Below, in pieces: positions 34,601 through 37,559 of a stretch of DNA of 37,559 bases. The position numbers and the translations under genes are program-made. The first letter of the stretch is position 1, and the number at the start of each line of letters is the position of its first letter. The notes under the pieces are model-generated. The model did not search any database. It worked only from the letters and a program-made list of their open reading frames with translations, and was not told the origin of the DNA. Source of the stretch: Zetaproteobacteria bacterium CG1_02_55_237 (GTDB lineage Bacteria > Pseudomonadota > Zetaproteobacteria > Mariprofundales > Mariprofundaceae); the NCBI GenBank assembly GCA_001871195.1, contig MNXA01000005.1:1-37559 (forward strand). The letters are read 5' to 3'.

Positions 34601-34763
34601 CTTTGTGGCACCGATGGCGCTGGCCCTTTCCTGGGGCCTGATGTTCTCCACCGTCATCACCCTCTTCTCGGTACCCGCAGCTCTCGGCATTGCGCTGGAC
34701 TGCAAGGACCTGTTGTGCAAAATTGCGCGCAAGCTTCGCCCGCAACGACAGCTGGCCAATTAG
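31656..34763 (+). CDS. RND-family efflux transporter (AcrB/MdtC-like)
   Basis: A 1035-residue inner-membrane pump. It shows the RND design: TM1, a large periplasmic loop, TM2-6, a second periplasmic loop and TM8-12. The proton-relay Asp pair is present in TM4 (D399 and D400 in LMVDDAI). The TM10 Lys seen in AcrB is not obvious: the matching helix reads LTGVVVNASLVMA. The porter motif (REAFPSVNFD) and the VYPGTAPREVE segment are typical. Its start overlaps the TolC-like gene. No membrane-fusion protein gene lies between or beside them, although RND pumps normally need one. Confidence 0.92.
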   Translation: MKTAIAFFVRHGLLVNLLSLMLLAGGIYAGANIQREAFPSVNFDVIVVVAVYPGTAPREVEQLLLTPIERELKGIDGINVIRATAFAGSMQITIEVDPNYKDRSRLVSDIQQAINRADLPLDLPADPVITEIKSEQAPVLTFSIFGDFDPLTLKRLGDKIEDDVLGLKGVAKILVQGDRKEEIRIVPDPEKMRQQRISTNDLIALIRGWNINAPGGRLKAPDGQRIIRITGEFTSAQDAANLVLRANDLGQVVRLGDIAEVTQTLERAERYVGAQGDPALNMIVLKKGDSDIIELVDRVRAYLDTVPEKYGAGVNVRVYNDMSTITRLRLGVLTQNGAIGLALVLLTLMLFLRPAVALTTAWGLPIIFFSGLLVLFLSGVTLNLLTMFGFIMVLGLMVDDAIIIGENATWHMEQGLPPEEAVITGTHELLGPVSATVLTTIVAFLPLMYMDGIIGKFIYSIPVVVVTLLLFSWVEAIFILPNHIRDIAHANKHPKERALFVWITDIYAWWLEKAVKLRYLTILLTILGLAGTAMLASTMKFQLFPSGAESTFYLRVTMPIGTTLEEMQAQLKVLDIEVRKRIDPALLETTTMVAGENSADQRESLKQIGDRFGFERVILIPFTERTISAYSAMEKIEKEIPPLFPNLDISFAVERAGPPVGRALQVELTGSDEAAMVRTAKRLMRALQDIPGAMAIESDLEPGDPEIHIVLDRKLAAYAGVDLATVATHVRAAFDGLRISTLKHGKEEVDVTIRFAEAARHDPATLMQLEVPNLFGGLVPLSRIAHLEELPGTTSIRHKDGDRVINVSAEVDHKLITSKELNDKVAAMQEQWLGEDAGRLHTHLGGEEERSQESVRGLAFSFLFALAGIFVILAIQFNRISYPILVMLAIPFGAIGIIVGFFLHGQPLSFMALMGFVALTGVVVNASLVMAVFIQRLIDDGVAWREAILESGKRRLRAVLLTAITTVVGLLPTAYGWGGHDPFVAPMALALSWGLMFSTVITLFSVPAALGIALDCKDLLCKIARKLRPQRQLAN

Positions 34764-34782
34764 TATAAAAACCAGCGCAAGT

Positions 34783-34801
34783 TGGTCTCTGCGGAAGACC
34801 A
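34783..34801 (+). other. Small hairpin in the 3' region of the efflux operon
   Basis: A 6-bp stem (TGGTCT at 34783-34788 with AGACCA at 34796-34801) and a 7-base loop lie 20 bases after the RND stop. No T-run follows, so it is not an intrinsic terminator; it may protect the message end. Confidence 0.4.
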
Positions 34802-34842
34802 TTTAACGTAAAGAAATCTTAATATGCATTTAATAACGAATT

Positions 34843-34957
34843 AAGCGCCACCCCCCTACTGTTCGGTCTGGTTCGGCGCCGCCCTCCTCTTCCCCTCCCT
34901 CCCCTTGGCGTCGAACGTTTGAATAAAGCTCCGGTATTTATACCGGAGCTTTTTCTT
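34843..34957 (+). ncRNA. Candidate small RNA with a C/U-rich anti-SD loop
   Basis: A stem of 10 bp (GTTCGGCGCC 34871-34880 with GGCGTCGAAC 34907-34916, one G-U pair) carries a 26-base loop made almost only of C and T, including CCTCC and CCCTCCC. Ten bases on, a perfect 12-bp hairpin with TTTT ends the unit. An A/T-rich stretch upstream has TAATAT (34820-34825) and TAATAA (34831-34836), possible -10 boxes, so transcription may begin near 34840. No open frame of interest covers it. C/U-rich loops that pair with Shine-Dalgarno sequences are known in several bacterial sRNAs; the present RNA is inferred. It might instead be only the 3' end of the efflux mRNA. Confidence 0.5.
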
Positions 34958-34958
34958 T
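34921..34958 (+). terminator. Strong intrinsic terminator
   Basis: A perfect 12-bp inverted repeat (AAAGCTCCGGTA at 34925-34936 and TACCGGAGCTTT at 34941-34952), loop TTTA, followed by a T-rich run (TTTTCTTT) on the plus strand. It would end the efflux operon and the candidate small RNA. Confidence 0.9.
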
Positions 34959-35010
34959 GTGGATAATGAGAACATTCATGACGGCTCTTGCGTGGGGACC
35001 CACACACAAT

Positions 35011-35040
35011 AAAAAACCCGGCTCGTCGGCCGGGCTTTTC
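35011..35040 (-). terminator. Intrinsic terminator of the SRPBCC gene
   Basis: CCCGGC (35017-35022) and GCCGGG (35029-35034) form a stem with a 6-base loop. On the minus strand it is followed by TTTTTTATT; on the plus strand by TTTT, so it may work in both directions. Confidence 0.85.
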
Positions 35041-35061
35041 AGGACTGTCATGTTCGACTCG

Positions 35062-35505
35062 TTACTGACTCTCGAGAATATCCTTGAGAATCTCAAAATC
35101 AGTCTCGAACTCACGACGGATGGTTCGCTCTACAACCGGTTCGGCAAGTTTGAAGAAGTGGCCAATATCCACCTTCAACGAACGTGTCACGCGCGTGCCT
35201 CCATCAATCTCGGTATAGCGCATCTCGGCTTCCATCTTCAGCGGGCCCGAAGTGGTGCGCGATTTCCAGTAATGTTCATTGGCTGTGTGTTCGATTACCT
35301 CCCAGTCCTGCTCCCACAGACGACCGAGAAATTTCGCCTTCACATGGTAAATCGTGCCAACCTGAACCGGCCCGCCCGTGCTTCGCCTGGATTCCATCAC
35401 CGAGGACTGCCACAGAGGATCGTTATCGCTGTCATCCAGAAAATCGTGCACCTCTGCAAATGGGCGCTTGATATCAACACTTACTTCAACCTTGCTTTTC
35501 GACAT
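35062..35505 (-). CDS. SRPBCC (START-like) ligand-binding protein
   Basis: A 147-residue protein of the SRPBCC/polyketide-cyclase superfamily, whose members bind small hydrophobic ligands in a helix-grip fold. Typical features are the N-terminal strand with DIKRPFAEVHDFLDDSDND, the WQSSV helix region, a central run of strands (KFLGRLWEQDWEV, YTEIDGGTRVTRS) and the long C-terminal helix (ERTIRREFETDFEILKDIL). ATG 35505 is preceded by GGAGGAGAGGG, a good Shine-Dalgarno sequence. It has its own terminator. The ligand and role are unknown. Confidence 0.85.
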   Translation of the reverse strand: MSKSKVEVSVDIKRPFAEVHDFLDDSDNDPLWQSSVMESRRSTGGPVQVGTIYHVKAKFLGRLWEQDWEVIEHTANEHYWKSRTTSGPLKMEAEMRYTEIDGGTRVTRSLKVDIGHFFKLAEPVVERTIRREFETDFEILKDILESQ

Positions 35506-35592
35506 CCCTCTCCTCCTCATTATATGACTCTTCTTGTTGCCATAGAGCCAAAACCATTCCCACGCATATGATGAAACTTTCCAAATGCCAAC

Positions 35593-36231
35593 TCAACCAC
35601 CCTCAATTGCAACATCTAATCCTTCCACCAGCAGGTCCAGAAAATGCAAACGGGAAATCTCCAGCGCACCCAAACTGGCTAGATGAGTAGTGTGAAACTG
35701 GCAGTCGATCATCAGCCAATCCTGTGAAACGAGATAGGCCAGAGCCATTTTGGAGGCGTCGGTAACACGGGAAAACATCGACTCGGCAAAAAAGACACGC
35801 CCCATGTACACGCCGTACAAGCCGCCGACCAGTTCATTCCCCTGCCAAACCTCTACGGATTTGGCGTGCCCCAGTGAAAACAGCTTTTGATATGCCTCTA
35901 TCATCTCAGGATGAATCCATGTTCCCTCAGGGCGGGCGGCACATCCTTTCATCACTTCGTAAAACGCTGTATCTGTGGTGATATGCGTGCCGCTTTGCTT
36001 CAAGCGCCGCGCCAGCCTGCGTGAGCAGTGAAAGTTGGCAGGAAACAACACCATGCGGGGATCGGGACTCCACCACAGAATGGGGCCATCCAGCTCATAC
36101 CAGGGGAAGATGCCAGCGCGATAAGCGGTCAGTAATGTTTGCGGCTCAAGGTTGCCCCCGGCCGCTAGCAGGCCATCGCTGTCTGCATCGCAGGGATCGG
36201 GGAAGACAAGTTGCGATGTGGGTGCCGACAT
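35593..36231 (-). CDS. aat: Leucyl/phenylalanyl-tRNA-protein transferase
   Basis: The N-degron enzyme that adds Leu or Phe from aminoacyl-tRNA to proteins with N-terminal Lys or Arg, marking them for ClpAP. The 212-residue product has the family blocks LLAAGGNL, YRAGIFPWY, WWSPDPRMVLFP, TWIHPEMIEAY, GGLYGVYMGRVFFAESMFS and IDCQFHTTHLASLGA. It is divergent from map; their starts are about 46 bp apart at the preferred map start. Confidence 0.95.
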   Translation of the reverse strand: MSAPTSQLVFPDPCDADSDGLLAAGGNLEPQTLLTAYRAGIFPWYELDGPILWWSPDPRMVLFPANFHCSRRLARRLKQSGTHITTDTAFYEVMKGCAARPEGTWIHPEMIEAYQKLFSLGHAKSVEVWQGNELVGGLYGVYMGRVFFAESMFSRVTDASKMALAYLVSQDWLMIDCQFHTTHLASLGALEISRLHFLDLLVEGLDVAIEGG

Positions 36232-36277
36232 GTCTCAAGACTTGCAATCCGCAGGCTCGACATCAAGCATGCGGGCC

Positions 36278-37030
36278 ATGGTAAACATCAAAACTCCAGC
36301 TGAAATCGATGCGATGCGTCCGGCCTGCCGCCATGCGGCGGATACACTGGTCATGATCGAACCGCATATCCGGCCCGGCATCACCACCGACGACATCAAC
36401 GATCTGGTGCATGAATTCACCATCAAGGCAGGCGCCATCCCGGCACCGCTGAATTATCACGGCTTTCCGAAATCGGTGTGCACATCGGTCAATCACGTGG
36501 TCTGCCACGGCATTCCAACCAACAAGGTTCTGAAAGACGGCGACATCATCAATGTCGACGTCACCAGCATCATCGACGGCTGGCACGGCGATACCAGTAA
36601 AACCTTCTTTGTCGGCGAACCAAGCATCAAGGCACGCAAAGTCACCGAGGTTGCAGAGAAGGCTCTGGATATCGGTATCAGCATGGTTCGCCCCGGCGCG
36701 ACACTGGGCGATATCGGCCATGCCATTCAGGTCTATGTCGAAGCTGAACGCTGTTCGGTGGTACGCGAATACTGCGGTCACGGCATTGGGCGTTCCTTCC
36801 ATGAAGAGCCGCAGGTGCTGCATTTCGGCAAAGCGGGTAGCGGCATGAAACTGCTTCCGGGCATGGTGTTCACCATCGAACCGATGGTGAATATCGGTAA
36901 ACATGCCATCAAACTGCTCGGCGATGGCTGGACGGTGGTCACACGCGATAAATCCCTCTCCGCCCAGTTCGAGCACACCCTCGCCGTCACCAAAGACGGC
37001 GTGGAAATCCTCACCCTGCCTACCGCCTGA
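36278..37030 (+). CDS. map: Methionine aminopeptidase type I
   Basis: Removes the N-terminal Met from nascent proteins. The 250-residue product aligns with E. coli MAP from MVNIKTPAEI onward. The pita-bread metal ligands are visible: His in NYHGFP-type segment, Asp pair in INVDVTSIIDGWHGDTSK, His in CGHGIGRSFHEEPQ, Glu in FTIEPM and Glu in QFEHTLAV. ATG 36278 is preferred; in-frame ATGs at 36269 and 36230 exist but add residues the family lacks. Neither has a strong Shine-Dalgarno sequence. Confidence 0.94.
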   Translation: MVNIKTPAEIDAMRPACRHAADTLVMIEPHIRPGITTDDINDLVHEFTIKAGAIPAPLNYHGFPKSVCTSVNHVVCHGIPTNKVLKDGDIINVDVTSIIDGWHGDTSKTFFVGEPSIKARKVTEVAEKALDIGISMVRPGATLGDIGHAIQVYVEAERCSVVREYCGHGIGRSFHEEPQVLHFGKAGSGMKLLPGMVFTIEPMVNIGKHAIKLLGDGWTVVTRDKSLSAQFEHTLAVTKDGVEILTLPTA

Positions 37031-37049
37031 TTTCTCCTTCCTGACAATA

Positions 37050-37088
37050 CAAAACGGCCGGCGCTGTGGAAGCCGCCGGCCGTGTGTT
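37050..37088. terminator. Likely bidirectional terminator
   Basis: A 10-bp stem (ACGGCCGGCG 37054-37063 with CGCCGGCCGT 37074-37083) and a 10-base loop lie between convergent genes. On the minus strand TTTTGTATT follows, so it can end the minus-strand gene. On the plus strand only GTGTTTA follows. Confidence 0.75.
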
Positions 37089-37104
37089 TACAGATCAGAA
37101 ACGC

Positions 37105-37559
37105 TTAGCTGCGCTTCTTGTCCTTTTTGCTATCGGACTTCTTGCTGTCCTTGTGCTCGACCTTGGCCTTGCCCTCGGACTTGTGATTGCCGCTATCGGC
37201 GTGCTTGTCTTCCTTGTCGTTGCCACGATGGATGCCATGATCCTCGTGTACAGGGAAGGCATAGCTTGCCGAAGCCGTACCCGTGTTGCCCGAGAAGTCG
37301 GTAGCCGAAACATCCAGGGTGAAGCTCATACCCTCGACCTGCAGCTTGCCATGCTCAAACTCAACCTCGGCCTTCTTGCTCTGCTTCAGCTGGACGATCT
37401 GACCGTTGGTCACCGTCGCACCATTGAGCGTAGCAGTCAGCGCAGGGTTCGCATCGACAATATCGGAGGCTGTGAACACCACCTGGAACAGGCCCTTCTT
37501 GGCATGTTCCTCATTCTTGCCGTGGTGATCGTCGTCATCACTCACCACTACCGGTACCA
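37105..37559 (-). CDS. C-terminal part of a secreted Ig-like protein (5' end outside the window)
   Basis: The frame stays open to the window edge (the residues before MVSDDDDHH are VPV), so this is only the end of a longer protein. The visible 150 residues hold a beta-rich, Ig-like or Big-type segment (LFQVVFTASDIVDANPALTA, LQVEGMSFTLDVSATDFSGN) similar in style to the Ig-like domains of the lipoprotein at 11983. The last 50 residues are a highly charged tail rich in His, Asp, Lys, Ser and Glu (HEDHGIHRGNDKEDKHAD, DSKKSDSKKDKKRS). It ends in front of an intrinsic terminator. A calcium-, metal- or polymer-binding tail is speculation. Confidence 0.65.
   Translation of the reverse strand, partial: VPVVVSDDDDHHGKNEEHAKKGLFQVVFTASDIVDANPALTATLNGATVTNGQIVQLKQSKKAEVEFEHGKLQVEGMSFTLDVSATDFSGNTGTASASYAFPVHEDHGIHRGNDKEDKHADSGNHKSEGKAKVEHKDSKKSDSKKDKKRS

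Noticed and set aside
1-37559. CRISPR array, transposase, integrase or prophage
   Set aside because: No repeat-spacer array and no recognisable mobile-element gene was seen on either strand.

Overview
The window looks like a chromosomal segment of a Gram-negative proteobacterium that makes ubiquinone. It carries a Coq7-type hydroxylase, Tol-Pal energising genes, FecR/TPR/TolC/RND envelope proteins, Mpl (meso-diaminopimelate peptidoglycan recycling) and many ATGA-type overlapping starts. The gene mix is compatible with a marine autotroph such as a zetaproteobacterium (Mariprofundus-like). That placement is a guess from gene content; no taxonomic marker was searched. There is no phage, CRISPR array, transposase or plasmid gene.

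Layout. (1) 146-8819, plus strand: coq7, then yebC-ruvC-ruvA-ruvB-ybgC-tolQ-tolR-tolA, mostly with overlapping starts and stops, then rnd, an unrecognised gene and xthA. This joins Holliday-junction processing, Tol envelope energisation and nucleic-acid trimming or repair in one long run. (2) 8822-18463, minus strand: in transcription order a cyclic-nucleotide-binding protein, an AI-2E/PerM-type permease, a TPR plus beta-barrel protein, a FecR protein, a beta-propeller lipoprotein and a CHASE2-adenylate cyclase, ending with apaH. A LuxR-type response regulator lies just upstream (18661-19305). I read this as a candidate envelope-sensing, cAMP-linked module. (3) 19466-20635, minus strand: a mixed tRNA/mRNA array of tRNA-Ser(TGA), a structured tRNA-end-like element, tRNA-Ser(GCT), a lipoprotein gene whose stop codon lies inside the next tRNA, tRNA-Arg(ACG) and a terminator. 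(4) 20807-29470: a lytic transglycosylase, proS, nhaA, a decayed fragment of a TRIC-channel gene, an outer-membrane barrel gene, the intact TRIC-channel gene, mpl, an esterase and an acidic protein of unknown function. (5) 29583-34763, plus strand: efp, then a TolC/RND efflux pair without an adaptor gene. (6) 34764-37559: a short intergenic region with a candidate small RNA (a pyrimidine-rich loop on a long stem, then an intrinsic terminator), an SRPBCC protein, aat and map divergent from each other, and the 3' end of a secreted Ig-like protein that runs off the window.

Most genes are recognisable housekeeping genes. The parts I find least ordinary are the candidate anti-Shine-Dalgarno-type small RNA at about 34843-34957, the cyclase/FecR/TPR-barrel/lipoprotein/cNMP-binding cluster, the four-hairpin element next to tRNA-Ser, and the lipoprotein/tRNA-Arg overlap. 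All function calls rest on motifs read by eye; no database search was run.
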